Positions 1 to 6,035 are shown, numbered from the stretch's first letter. The stretch is DNA of 8,368 nucleotides from Candidatus Woesearchaeota archaeon (GCA_016784195.1 JADHVE010000053.1:1-8368), one strand, 5' to 3'. Translations and numbers: made by a program. Notes: generated by a model from the sequence alone, not told the origin.

Positions 1-1
1 A

Positions 2-307
2 AGCAAATTACTGCAGTTTAAGCCTTTGCTCAAGGAGATTGTTAAATTAAGGCTAAGGCTCAGATATGGTGTTAAAGAAGAGCTGCTGCCTTTATTAAAA
101 TTAGAGCAGATTGGGAGGGCAAGAGCAAGAAAACTACACAGAAATAGAATCAAAGACATAGCAGACGTCAAAAAAGCAAGGTTAGAAACCCTGGAACAGA
201 TTCTGGGAAAAAAGATTGCTTTTTTCATCAAAAAGCAGGTTGGAGAAGATATTAAAGAAGTTAAGGACAATAAAAGAAAAGGCCAGATTAGTCTGAAGGA
301 TTATTAA
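2..307 (+). CDS. hel308: Hel308 family DNA helicase, C-terminal fragment
   Basis: This is the last 101 codons of a gene that begins before the window; the frame is open from base 2 (SKLLQFKPLL...) to the TAA at 305-307. The visible part matches the C-terminal region of archaeal Hel308, a Ski2-like superfamily 2 3'-5' DNA helicase that acts at stalled or damaged replication forks. The recognisable stretch reads RYGVKEELLPLLKLEQIGRA followed by RARKLHRNRIKDIADV. This is the helix-hairpin-helix-like segment where family members carry a G-(I/V)-G-R-x-R-A-R-x-L-Y motif, here as IGRARARKLH. A typical ILGKKIA...KKQVGEDI helix follows, then a basic tail. The ATPase motifs lie outside the window, so activity cannot be judged. 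The DUF4416 gene follows after 16 nt on the same strand, and the two are probably co-transcribed. Confidence 0.85.
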   Translation, partial: SKLLQFKPLLKEIVKLRLRLRYGVKEELLPLLKLEQIGRARARKLHRNRIKDIADVKKARLETLEQILGKKIAFFIKKQVGEDIKEVKDNKRKGQISLKDY

Positions 308-323
308 AAATATCAAGGATAAA

Positions 324-809
324 ATGGTTTCTGGAAAATTATTTTTTGGGATAATGTTTTCTGATAAGGATATTTATAATGAGTGCCTAAAAGACTTGAT
401 TAATAATTTTGGAGAAGTAGAAAAAGAATCTTTTGAGTATGATTTTGACGAGTTTACTGATTATTATGAGAAAGAGATGGGGAGGTGGTTAAAAAAGAAG
501 ATAATCATTTTTAAAAAAGAAATTGAAGAGAAAGATTTGGTGGGGGTTAAAAAGTTCATTACAAAAATTGAAAAAAAATATTCTGAAAAAGGAAAAAGAA
601 AAATAAACATTGACCCCGGCTTTGTTTCTGACAGGGTTGTTCTGGCTTCTTTTAAGAAAAAGGATTTTAAGAAGAATTTAGGAGAAGGGGTTTTTGCACA
701 TGAAGTTTTGAGGTTGGAGGATGGCAGAATAAAAGAGTTCTGGCATACTTTCAGGGATTATAAGGGAAAGAAAGTTAAGGAGTTTTTAGAAATAAGGTTT
801 AACAAATAA
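324..809 (+). CDS. DUF4416 family protein
   Basis: This 161-residue protein of unknown function matches the DUF4416 family as I remember it. The family pattern is visible: an N-terminal GKLFFGIMFSD strand (residues 4-14), an acidic segment ending in TDYYEKEMG (45-53), a helix pair (54-90), the conserved RKINIDPGF (92-100), then GEGVFAHEVLRLEDG (120-134) and FWHTFRDY (139-146). Conserved aspartates, tyrosines and a tryptophan make an enzymatic or ligand-binding role possible, but none is established to my knowledge. It is cytosolic, with no signal peptide or membrane helix. The ATG at 324 is chosen because it starts the family's first strand and has a weak AAGGAT at 315-320. It probably shares a transcript with the helicase. 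Its last 11 bases overlap the convergent GGDEF gene. Confidence 0.85.
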   Translation: MVSGKLFFGIMFSDKDIYNECLKDLINNFGEVEKESFEYDFDEFTDYYEKEMGRWLKKKIIIFKKEIEEKDLVGVKKFITKIEKKYSEKGKRKINIDPGFVSDRVVLASFKKKDFKKNLGEGVFAHEVLRLEDGRIKEFWHTFRDYKGKKVKEFLEIRFNK

Positions 810-1839
810 CTTTATTCCTCCCTCCCTCTTTTGCTTCATATAATTTCTTATCAGCATCATTAATTAAATCTTTAGAGTTATACTTGTTAAAACCTGGAAG
901 AAAGGAGGCAATACCTGTACTGATTGTTATTTTATAAGGTTTATCTGTCTTTTTGCTAGTCAATCCAAAATTATACCCTCCTACTTTTTCTCTAATCCTA
1001 TCACAAACATTAAAAGCTTCTTGTGCATTTGCCTTAACAAAAAGTGTAGCAAATTCTTCTCCACCATATCTTGCTGGAACATCAAATTCCCTAACACTGT
1101 TCTTAATTAAACTCCCCATGAGTCTTAATACATTATCTCCTTCAAGATGTCCAAATCTGTCATTAACCTTCTTAAAAAAGTCAATATCCCACATAGCTAA
1201 AGATAATGGATATTTAAAACGATTAGCTCTTATTAATTCTTCATCGAGTTTAGCCCCAAAATACCTCCTATTATAAAGGCCTGTTAAAGGGTCTTCACTG
1301 TATGACTTAGTATTTACTATCCCGATAGATGCGTGCTCAGTCAATGTCATCAGCATTTCTTGGTGTTTTTGAGTAAACTCTTTTTTGCTGTCAAGAACTT
1401 CTAAAACACCAATCACATTCCCCCTATAGTTTAAAGGAACTGCTAAAATTGATTTAGGTATATAACCTGTTATATCATCAATCCGAGGTATATGATAACC
1501 ATTTTCAGAAGAATTATTAGTTAAATAAGGCTCACCACCTTGTGCTACTTTCCCTACTATTCCTTCTCCTAATTTAAGCCTAATATTTTTAATATCTTCT
1601 GCATGCTCGCCATGTACGACCTCAAAATACAATTCATTTGTTAATTCGTCAACCAACATCAAAGAGCTTGATTCTGCTCCTGTAATTTTTTCACTTCCGT
1701 ACATAATCTCAGATAGCAAACCTCCTATATCATTTATAGAAAGCATGAATTTTTTATCTAGGTCAGATAAGAACTTATAAAACTCCCGTTCTCTTTCTAA
1801 TTCTTCGATCCTCTTCACTAATCCACTGGTATTAGCCAT
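799..1839 (-). CDS. GAF-GGDEF diguanylate cyclase
   Basis: This 346-residue soluble protein is predicted to make cyclic di-GMP from two GTP. A short charged N-terminal coiled segment (about 8-30) leads into a GAF sensor domain (about 30-178; core GEGIVGKVAQGGEP, SILAVPL, VIGVLEVLD). A complete GGDEF domain follows (about 182-346), opening with DPLTGLYNRR (183-192). Catalytic and metal features are present: WDIDFFKKVND (D218, N226), GHLEGD (230-235) and the active-site loop GGEEF (259-263). The product-inhibition I-site RxxD is also present as REFD (250-253), exactly five residues before GGEEF. The end, ADKKLYEAKEGGRNKV, is typical. The ATG at 1839 lies 28 bp from the centre of a TATA box, so the mRNA is probably leaderless. 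No EAL, HD-GYP or PilZ partner lies in the window. Family assignment is firm; the ligand of the GAF domain is unknown. Confidence 0.95.
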   Translation of the reverse strand: MANTSGLVKRIEELEREREFYKFLSDLDKKFMLSINDIGGLLSEIMYGSEKITGAESSSLMLVDELTNELYFEVVHGEHAEDIKNIRLKLGEGIVGKVAQGGEPYLTNNSSENGYHIPRIDDITGYIPKSILAVPLNYRGNVIGVLEVLDSKKEFTQKHQEMLMTLTEHASIGIVNTKSYSEDPLTGLYNRRYFGAKLDEELIRANRFKYPLSLAMWDIDFFKKVNDRFGHLEGDNVLRLMGSLIKNSVREFDVPARYGGEEFATLFVKANAQEAFNVCDRIREKVGGYNFGLTSKKTDKPYKITISTGIASFLPGFNKYNSKDLINDADKKLYEAKEGGRNKVIC

Positions 1840-1861
1840 ATAATTCTAAGGTTTGAATAAG

Positions 1862-1873
1862 TATTTATAAATC
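1862..1873 (-). promoter_or_regulatory. TATA box for the diguanylate cyclase gene
   Basis: On the minus strand the sequence reads AAAGATTTATAAATA: a purine-rich BRE-like stretch followed by a TATA box. It is centred about 28 bp before the ATG at 1839, which would place the transcription start at or next to the start codon, as in leaderless archaeal mRNAs. No Shine-Dalgarno sequence is seen before the ATG. Confidence 0.65.
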
Positions 1874-1916
1874 TTTTTATTTTTACTATGGTATAGTAAT
1901 CAATTATTTTTTGATA

Positions 1917-1928
1917 ATATTTATAAAT
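1917..1928 (+). promoter_or_regulatory. TATA box for tRNA-Arg
   Basis: ATATTTATAAAT on the plus strand is centred about 30 bp before the first base of the tRNA. It lies about 50 bp from the oppositely oriented TATA box of the diguanylate cyclase gene, so this AT-rich block is a compact divergent promoter region. Confidence 0.65.
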
Positions 1929-1951
1929 TAAGAATAATTAGTTAGATTCAT

Positions 1952-2025
1952 GCCCCTATAGTTTAGCTTGGATAAAATATGAGCTTGCGGAGCTTGTGAC
2001 CGGGGTTCAAATCCCCGTAGGGGCG
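1952..2025 (+). tRNA. tRNA-Arg(GCG)
   Basis: The sequence folds as a complete cloverleaf. The acceptor stem GCCCCTA/TAGGGGC (1952-1958 with 2018-2024) has 7 pairs. The D arm GTTT/AAAT (1961-1964 with 1975-1978) includes a G-T pair and encloses AGCTTGGATA with the conserved GG. The anticodon stem TGAGC/GCTTG (1980-1984 with 1992-1996) has two G-T wobbles, and the anticodon is GCG at 1987-1989, reading CGC and CGU. The variable loop has four bases, and the T arm is CGGGG-TTCAAAT-CCCCG (2001-2017). The discriminator is G2025 and no CCA is encoded. The adenine after GG in the D loop (A20) agrees with arginine identity. There is no intron. The D and anticodon stems are weak compared with the acceptor and T stems. 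Confidence 0.95.
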
Positions 2026-2029
2026 TTCT

Positions 2030-2046
2030 TGGAGCTTTATGCTCCA
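2030..2046 (+). other. Hairpin just after tRNA-Arg
   Basis: TGGAGC-TTTAT-GCTCCA forms a perfect 6-bp stem with a 5-base loop, starting 5 nt after the discriminator base. It could mark the tRNA 3' trailer or help processing or termination, but no T-run follows it. The function is inferred only from position. Confidence 0.45.
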
Positions 2047-2115
2047 CTAATTCATCACAATACTTATTGGATAAAATCCTTAGCTGGGCTTTAATTCCAA
2101 CAAAAGTTTTTTAGT

Positions 2116-2127
2116 AAAATTTAAATA
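2116..2127 (+). promoter_or_regulatory. TATA-like promoter of the small membrane protein gene
   Basis: AAAATTTAAATA is centred about 43 bp before the ATG at 2164. This places the likely transcription start near 2147 and leaves a leader of about 17 nt that just includes the Shine-Dalgarno sequence. The leadered architecture contrasts with the leaderless neighbours. Confidence 0.45.
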
Positions 2128-2151
2128 CTCTAATCAGAATTATACTCCCAA

Positions 2152-2158
2152 GAGGTGA
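2152..2158 (+). promoter_or_regulatory. Shine-Dalgarno that decides the start of the small membrane protein
   Basis: GAGGTGA complements the usual 3' end of archaeal 16S rRNA and sits 5 nt before ATG 2164. It overlaps the alternative GTG at 2155, which makes that codon unlikely as a start. Confidence 0.65.
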
Positions 2159-2163
2159 TTTTG

Positions 2164-2355
2164 ATGACAATAACATATGCATATAAGTTTACAGGACTTA
2201 TAGTACTGGTTCTGGGATTGTTATTTTTTCTGAGAGACATGGGTCTTAATTTGATTGGGAACACAAGCGGATGGACCATAGTGATTGTCTTGTTAGGATC
2301 TGCAATTTTGGCAGGAATGCCTCATGTGCAAAAACCAGCAAAAAAGAAAGTTTAA
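2164..2355 (+). CDS. Small two-helix membrane protein
   Basis: I do not recognise a named family. The 63-residue product has two hydrophobic helices, FTGLIVLVLGLLFFL (about residues 9-23) and WTIVIVLLGSAILAGM (about 37-52). They are joined by a short loop (RDMGLNLIGNTSG), and the protein ends in a basic tail, PAKKKV. It is therefore a predicted integral membrane hairpin with both ends probably in the cytosol. A longer version could start at GTG 2155, but that codon lies inside GAGGTGA (2152-2158), a strong match to the archaeal anti-Shine-Dalgarno, 5 nt before the ATG at 2164. The ATG is therefore the better start. It converges on the ligase gene with 8 bp between stop codons. Confidence 0.75.
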   Translation: MTITYAYKFTGLIVLVLGLLFFLRDMGLNLIGNTSGWTIVIVLLGSAILAGMPHVQKPAKKKV

Positions 2356-2379
2356 TTTTTTTCTTATTTTTTTTGTTTT
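2356..2379 (+). terminator. Oligo-T terminator after the small membrane protein gene
   Basis: Directly after the TAA, the plus strand has T7, then C, TTA and T8, then G and T5, with no hairpin. Runs of T are enough for archaeal RNA polymerase termination. The tract overlaps the last codons of the convergent ligase gene. Reciprocally, a T6 run on the minus strand (AAAAAA at 2339-2344) lies inside the end of the small gene and could stop the ligase transcript. Confidence 0.6.
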
Positions 2380-4121
2380 TCATATAATTTCTTGATGTAA
2401 TCCATGCTGGTTGCGTCTTTTGGTTTCTTATCTAAATTACGAAGACGTATTAAGCGTGGAAATCTAAGGGCAAAGCCTGAATCATATGTTGGGCTTTTCT
2501 GGATTTCTTCATATTCCACCTCTATGACTATCTGAGGTTTGAGCTTTACTTCTTTTCCTTCTTCAGAGGTAATTAATGGATTTAGTAGTTTTGTGAGTTC
2601 TTCAAAACTGACTCCTTCCTCTGTTTTTTCTTTAATCCCTGTGCCTACCTTGCCTATTTCAAGAAAATTTCCATCTTCATCAATACAGGCTATAGTAAAC
2701 GAGCTTAGCCAATTAGCTCTTTTTCCTTGCCCCCATTCAGCCCTGGTTATAACAGCATCAACGCCTTCCTGCTGCCCCTTATACTTGACCATGTACCCAA
2801 CTCTCGCACCGGGCTTATACGGCGCATCTAATTTCTTGAACATGATTCCTTCATTCCCTTCATGAATAGCTTCTTTATAGAATTTCTCAACATCTTTATT
2901 TTTTGATGTTGTCAGGCTTTTAGCAATAATTATTTCCTTAGGCTGTTTCTTTATTATCTTATTAAGCAAAGAATGCCTCTCCTTAAATGGCTCATTCAGC
3001 ATATTTTTCCCTTCATAATATAAAACATCAAAAACATTAACCTCAACTGGAAACTCTTCAGACATCCGCTCAATATCATATTTGCGCTTTATTCTCTGGG
3101 AAATGCTCTGGAACGGCAGGTAATCCCCTGTTTTTCTGCTATAGCCTACTGCTTCTGAATCAATTATAAATTCCTTGCCTTTGACATATTTCTTTATACA
3201 TCTGACAACCTCCGGAAACCTATTAGTTACATTCTCCAAGCGCCTTGTGAATATCTCTACATCATCGTTTTTCTTATGAATCTGCATTCTGAATCCATCA
3301 TATTTATACTCAACTTCAGCTGGCCTGCCGCACCTCTCAAAGCCTTCTTCTACGTTATCAACCTTCAAAGCCAGCATCACCTTGATAGGTATTCCTACAG
3401 ATAATTTCATCTTATTCAACCCGCCAATGCCTTTTGTTTTTGCTGTTTCTGCCACAACAGAAAAATCATTGGTAACATCAAATGCTTTCTGGACTGCATT
3501 TGCATATTTGTTATACTCTTCCAGGTTATCAACTTCTATCTTATTTTCTTTTTTATTATATCTTAAACCAAACTTACTGGGAAAAAATGCCCACCCTATC
3601 GCATCCCTTATGCTGCCTTCACCTACTCCAACCCGAAGTTCCTGCAAAACAGTCCTCACTATATACTTAGCCTCAAGCGCTTCTGCAGAAGTCAAAAGCT
3701 CTGCTACAAGCTGTACCTTTCTCTCAACAGTCCCTGCCCCTTCCAGCTCTGCTAATTTTCTTAAGTTAGTAAAAACCTTCTTGATTGTAAGTTCCTGAAA
3801 ATCCAATGTTCTCTGTTTTTTTGTTTTTATCAGATTTTCAGCAACCAAGCCCAAATCTCCTGTTTTCTTCCATTCATTCTCTACTCTAAAAGCATCGATG
3901 CCGGATGCTATGCTTATTGTCTTTATTACTAATCTGGAAGCTACGCCTATCTCTCTCTCGTCCCAATTCGGAAACAATCTCCCCTCAATAAGAAGCATTA
4001 TAATTGGCAAATTTTCTTTTGAAGTCTTTTTTAACAATTTAGAAATAATCTCTGTTTTCTCCAGCCTTTTTGTTGTTTTTTCCAGTTCTTCGTATATTTT
4101 AACCAGTTCTAGATATTTCAT
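2364..4121 (-). CDS. lig: ATP-dependent DNA ligase, archaeal replicative type
   Basis: This 585-residue enzyme seals nicks in DNA with ATP, through a lysyl-AMP intermediate; it serves Okazaki fragment joining and repair. Length and layout match archaeal Lig1-like ligases: an N-terminal helical DNA-binding domain (about 1-225; RVGVGEGSIRDAIGWAF at 163-179), the adenylation domain (about 235-440) and an OB-fold domain (about 441-585). Visible nucleotidyltransferase motifs are I, KYDGFR with catalytic K273; III, FTRRLENVT (291-299); the FIIDSEAVGY segment (318-327); IIIa, VFDVLYYEG (363-371); IV, EGIMFKK (424-430); V, MVKYKGQ with K446 and K448; and the C-terminal ALRFPRLIRLR (551-561) corresponding to motif VI. 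All look intact. The ATG at 4121 lies about 31 bp from a TATA box. The 5' end of this gene, an internal piece and its promoter recur at 5138-5287. Confidence 0.97.
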   Translation of the reverse strand: MKYLELVKIYEELEKTTKRLEKTEIISKLLKKTSKENLPIIMLLIEGRLFPNWDEREIGVASRLVIKTISIASGIDAFRVENEWKKTGDLGLVAENLIKTKKQRTLDFQELTIKKVFTNLRKLAELEGAGTVERKVQLVAELLTSAEALEAKYIVRTVLQELRVGVGEGSIRDAIGWAFFPSKFGLRYNKKENKIEVDNLEEYNKYANAVQKAFDVTNDFSVVAETAKTKGIGGLNKMKLSVGIPIKVMLALKVDNVEEGFERCGRPAEVEYKYDGFRMQIHKKNDDVEIFTRRLENVTNRFPEVVRCIKKYVKGKEFIIDSEAVGYSRKTGDYLPFQSISQRIKRKYDIERMSEEFPVEVNVFDVLYYEGKNMLNEPFKERHSLLNKIIKKQPKEIIIAKSLTTSKNKDVEKFYKEAIHEGNEGIMFKKLDAPYKPGARVGYMVKYKGQQEGVDAVITRAEWGQGKRANWLSSFTIACIDEDGNFLEIGKVGTGIKEKTEEGVSFEELTKLLNPLITSEEGKEVKLKPQIVIEVEYEEIQKSPTYDSGFALRFPRLIRLRNLDKKPKDATSMDYIKKLYEKQKK

Positions 4122-4175
4122 AGCGGTAAATATAAATACAGGTAGTTATATAAATATTTTGTTAAGAAATAAACC
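4060..4175 (-). repeat. Direct repeat, native copy (ligase promoter and first 20 codons)
   Basis: This 116-bp block recurs in the same orientation at 5172-5287 with one difference, G4141 versus A5253. It covers ligase codons 1-20, the ATG, the TATA box and the start of the spacer towards the metallopeptidase stop. Beyond 4175 similarity decays (CTTATTAAAAG versus CAATAAAAGG). Confidence 0.92.
4147..4157 (-). promoter_or_regulatory. TATA box of the DNA ligase gene
   Basis: The minus strand reads ATTTATATAA, centred about 31 bp before the ATG at 4121 and inside the 69-bp gap after the metallopeptidase stop codon. The transcript would have a leader of only a few bases. This promoter lies within the 116-bp block repeated at 5172-5287. 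The single difference between the copies (G4141/A5253) lies between the TATA box and the start codon. Confidence 0.65.
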
Positions 4176-4190
4176 TTATTAAAAGCACAA

Positions 4191-5003
4191 CTAAACACCA
4201 CGAGTTCTCTCAACATACAACCTAGGCTCCAAAATCTCTTCCTCATTAGGAATATTGTCCTTCAGCCTGTTGACAATAGAAGCCAAATTATCTTTTCCCG
4301 TTTCCCAAACACCTCGAATAAACTGCCCTCCAACTAAATATGAACACTCTTCATTTATAAAATCCAGCTTAACTCCATCCCTACTTCCAGCAACCCAAAG
4401 ATTCCTGAGCTCTTTTGCCCTTTCTACAGCCTTAGGATCTAAAGCACCAATCTTATAGTCAAAAATATCCCTAATCTCCTGAAACATTCTCTCTCCATAA
4501 TATTTTTTTCCAAAATATTCCAAACCCTCCATCTGCATCGCCACCCCCTCTTGCAATGCACACAAAACCTTCAATCCCCTATCTCTACCTAATATCTCAC
4601 AACAATCCTCTTCACTCCAAATTCTATCAAAACCAATATGAGACAACTCATGGACAATAGCATCTGCCTCCACCCTCTTGTGAAACAAAATAAAAATTTC
4701 ATCATTAAAATAAAGACCTTCGTTAAAATCAAAACTCTCCCCCATAGAAGAATACACCCTGCACCCCCTAATACTAGGAAACTCCTCCAAAACTATTTTC
4801 TTACTATTCAAATCAGAAAACATCTGACAAACTTCCGTTTCACTAGGACTAACAAAAGAAAAATAGAACAACCCCAAATCAATACCCTGAACAGACAAGT
4901 AGTCTTTTTTAATATCTACAAGCTCTTCCATCATTTGCTCATTTCTAAGTTCATCCATAAAGTTGTTTACAAATAACTCCTTATAAGTTTTTATGTGATT
5001 CAA
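4191..5003 (-). CDS. Putative HExxH metallopeptidase, family unknown
   Basis: I do not recognise the family. The 270-residue product carries a zinc-metallopeptidase signature, VHELSH, with H118, E119 and H122. ALQEGVA (149-155) lies 30 residues after the second histidine, and its E152 is the likely third zinc ligand, a gluzincin-like HExxH...E arrangement. The N-terminal part (1-110) resembles the substrate-binding strands that precede this helix in such enzymes. The C-terminal part (220-262) has YLVGGQFIRGVW and ends ILEPRLYVERTRGV. There is no signal peptide or membrane helix, so it is probably cytosolic; the substrate is unknown. The start is uncertain: TTG 5003 gives the longest frame, while ATG 4958 (residue 16) gives 255 residues. 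An AAGGAG at 4977-4982 favours neither clearly. It lies upstream of the ligase on the same strand, and read-through is possible. Its 3' end is partly copied at 5091-5137. Confidence 0.75.
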   Translation of the reverse strand: MNHIKTYKELFVNNFMDELRNEQMMEELVDIKKDYLSVQGIDLGLFYFSFVSPSETEVCQMFSDLNSKKIVLEEFPSIRGCRVYSSMGESFDFNEGLYFNDEIFILFHKRVEADAIVHELSHIGFDRIWSEEDCCEILGRDRGLKVLCALQEGVAMQMEGLEYFGKKYYGERMFQEIRDIFDYKIGALDPKAVERAKELRNLWVAGSRDGVKLDFINEECSYLVGGQFIRGVWETGKDNLASIVNRLKDNIPNEEEILEPRLYVERTRGV

Positions 5004-5090
5004 ATATTTTTAACTCTCTGGCTCTGGTGAAACCATCCAATTTTCACTAACCCCTGGAAAAACAAATATGTCAAAATTCCACTAGAGAAA

Positions 5091-5287
5091 CAATTAAACA
5101 CCCAAAGTTCTCTCAACATACAACCCCGGCTCCAAAACCTTCTTCTACATTATCAACCTCCAAAATCAGCATCCAGCCTTTTTGTTGTTTTTTCCAGTTC
5201 TTCGTATATTTTAACCAGTTCTAGATATTTCATAGCGGTAAATATAAATACAAGTAGTTATATAAATATTTTGTTAAGAAATAAACC
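5091..5287 (-). pseudogene. Mosaic relic of DNA ligase and metallopeptidase genes
   Basis: Three copied fragments abut without gaps. Positions 5172-5287 match 4060-4175 at 115 of 116 bases: ligase promoter, start codon and first 20 codons. Positions 5138-5173 match 3343-3378 inside the ligase at about 32 of 36 bases (encoding VDNVEEGF, ligase 254-261). Positions 5091-5137 match 4188-4234, the 3' end of the metallopeptidase, at about 41 of 47 bases (EPGLYVERTLGV-stop versus EPRLYVERTRGV-stop). From ATG 5233 the frame reads MKYLELVKIYEELEKTTKRL, identical to the ligase, then six unrelated residues and a TGA (stop 5153-5155), because the internal fragment is joined out of frame. The order is permuted: natively the metallopeptidase tail precedes the ligase promoter, but here it follows. 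Counts are hand alignments. A strain-mixed assembly artefact is an alternative. Confidence 0.85.
5172..5287 (-). repeat. Direct repeat, second copy carrying a duplicated ligase promoter
   Basis: This copy of 4060-4175 keeps the TATA box (about 5259-5269) and start codon unchanged, so it could still fire. Transcription would run left through the relic and reach the metallopeptidase start after about 230 nt, giving that gene a possible second promoter. That regulatory role is inference. Confidence 0.9.
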
Positions 5288-5360
5288 AATAAAAGGAAAC
5301 CCACGTTAAAAATAGTAAATAATTTTTTATTTTATCAAAATTAATTAAAAAAGAGTTAAA

Positions 5361-6035
5361 ATGGAAGTTTTTGAATGTATAAGATCAAGAAGGTCTATAA
5401 GAAAATACAAGGACAAGCAGGTTCCCTGGGATGATATTGTTACTATTATGCAGTCTGGCAAATATGCTCCTTCTGCCGGCAATCTGCAAAACTGGAAATT
5501 TATAGTTGTCAAAGACGATGGTAAAAGAAAAGCAATAGCAGAAGCCTCTCTGCAGCAATGGTGGATGGAACAGGCACCAATCCATATTGCAGTTATAGGG
5601 GATCCGGAAAAATCAGAAAAATTCTATGGGGCAAGAGGAAGAAGATTGTATATGATACAGGGTGTTGCCGCTGCTATTGAAAATATGTTATTAACAGCAC
5701 ATTCTCTTGGATTAGGCACCTGCTGGGTTGGAGCTTTTGACGAAGACGAGATAAGAAGGCTGCTTAGTTTACCAGAACAGGTTGATGTTCATGCCATAAT
5801 CACAATAGGCTATGCTGACGAAACCCCTGAAACACCACCCAAATACAGAATTGAGCATATGATGTTTTTTGAAAAATGGTGGGGCCGTATCGAAAGCCCA
5901 AAAACACACTTGGGCTGGTGGAGTGTAGCAAATGAAAAAATGGTAAGAGACGGGGCAAAGTTGGTCAAAAAGACAGGAAACAAACTTAAGGAAAAAGTAA
6001 AGAAAAAAGTCAGTGAATACCAGAAGAAAAAATAG
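5361..6035 (+). CDS. Nitroreductase-family flavoprotein with lysine-rich C-terminal tail
   Basis: This 224-residue protein belongs to the FMN-dependent nitroreductase superfamily, NAD(P)H-dependent oxidoreductases that usually act as homodimers. The N-terminal FMN phosphate-binding signature RSRRSIRKY is at residues 8-16, APSAGNLQNWKFIVV at 36-50, and the helix GVAAAIENMLLTAHSLGLGT followed by CWVGAFDEDEIRRLL at 101-135. The closing strand is IITIGYADETPETPP (146-160). The core is complete. After about residue 160 comes an unusual tail. It is first rich in tryptophan and aromatics (FFEKWW, LGWWSV), then a basic amphipathic helix in which 12 of the last 25 residues are lysine. The tail might bind nucleic acid or membrane; this is inference. 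The physiological substrate cannot be read from sequence. The gene stands alone, with T7 at 6039-6045 just after the stop. Confidence 0.9.
   Translation: MEVFECIRSRRSIRKYKDKQVPWDDIVTIMQSGKYAPSAGNLQNWKFIVVKDDGKRKAIAEASLQQWWMEQAPIHIAVIGDPEKSEKFYGARGRRLYMIQGVAAAIENMLLTAHSLGLGTCWVGAFDEDEIRRLLSLPEQVDVHAIITIGYADETPETPPKYRIEHMMFFEKWWGRIESPKTHLGWWSVANEKMVRDGAKLVKKTGNKLKEKVKKKVSEYQKKK

Larger units (their letters stand above)
5004..5360. other. Gene-free stretch between metallopeptidase and nitroreductase
   Basis: Most of this 357-bp gap is the mosaic relic at 5091-5287. In 5004-5090 the minus strand, in the metallopeptidase frame, has a short open run ending FPGVSENWMVSPEPES and a TAA at 5010-5012. 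It may be the end of another decayed gene or chance. Positions 5288-5360 are AT-rich upstream sequence of the nitroreductase gene; I see no convincing TATA box or strong Shine-Dalgarno there, only T-rich candidates around 5321-5335. Confidence 0.6.

Noticed and set aside
1952..2060. tRNA used as an integration site
   Set aside because: I see no repeat of the tRNA 3' end elsewhere in the window and no integrase, so there is no sign of an attachment site.
2155..2163. GTG at 2155 as start of the small membrane protein
   Set aside because: The GTG is part of the Shine-Dalgarno GAGGTGA; ATG 2164 sits at the right distance from it.
3382..3798. Plus-strand open frames opposite the DNA ligase
   Set aside because: They are antisense to a fully conserved ligase, and their low-complexity serine/leucine-rich translations are typical of shadows.
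5091..5287. Insertion sequence or miniature mobile element
   Set aside because: No terminal inverted repeats, transposase or target duplication; every part is explained as a copy of local genes.
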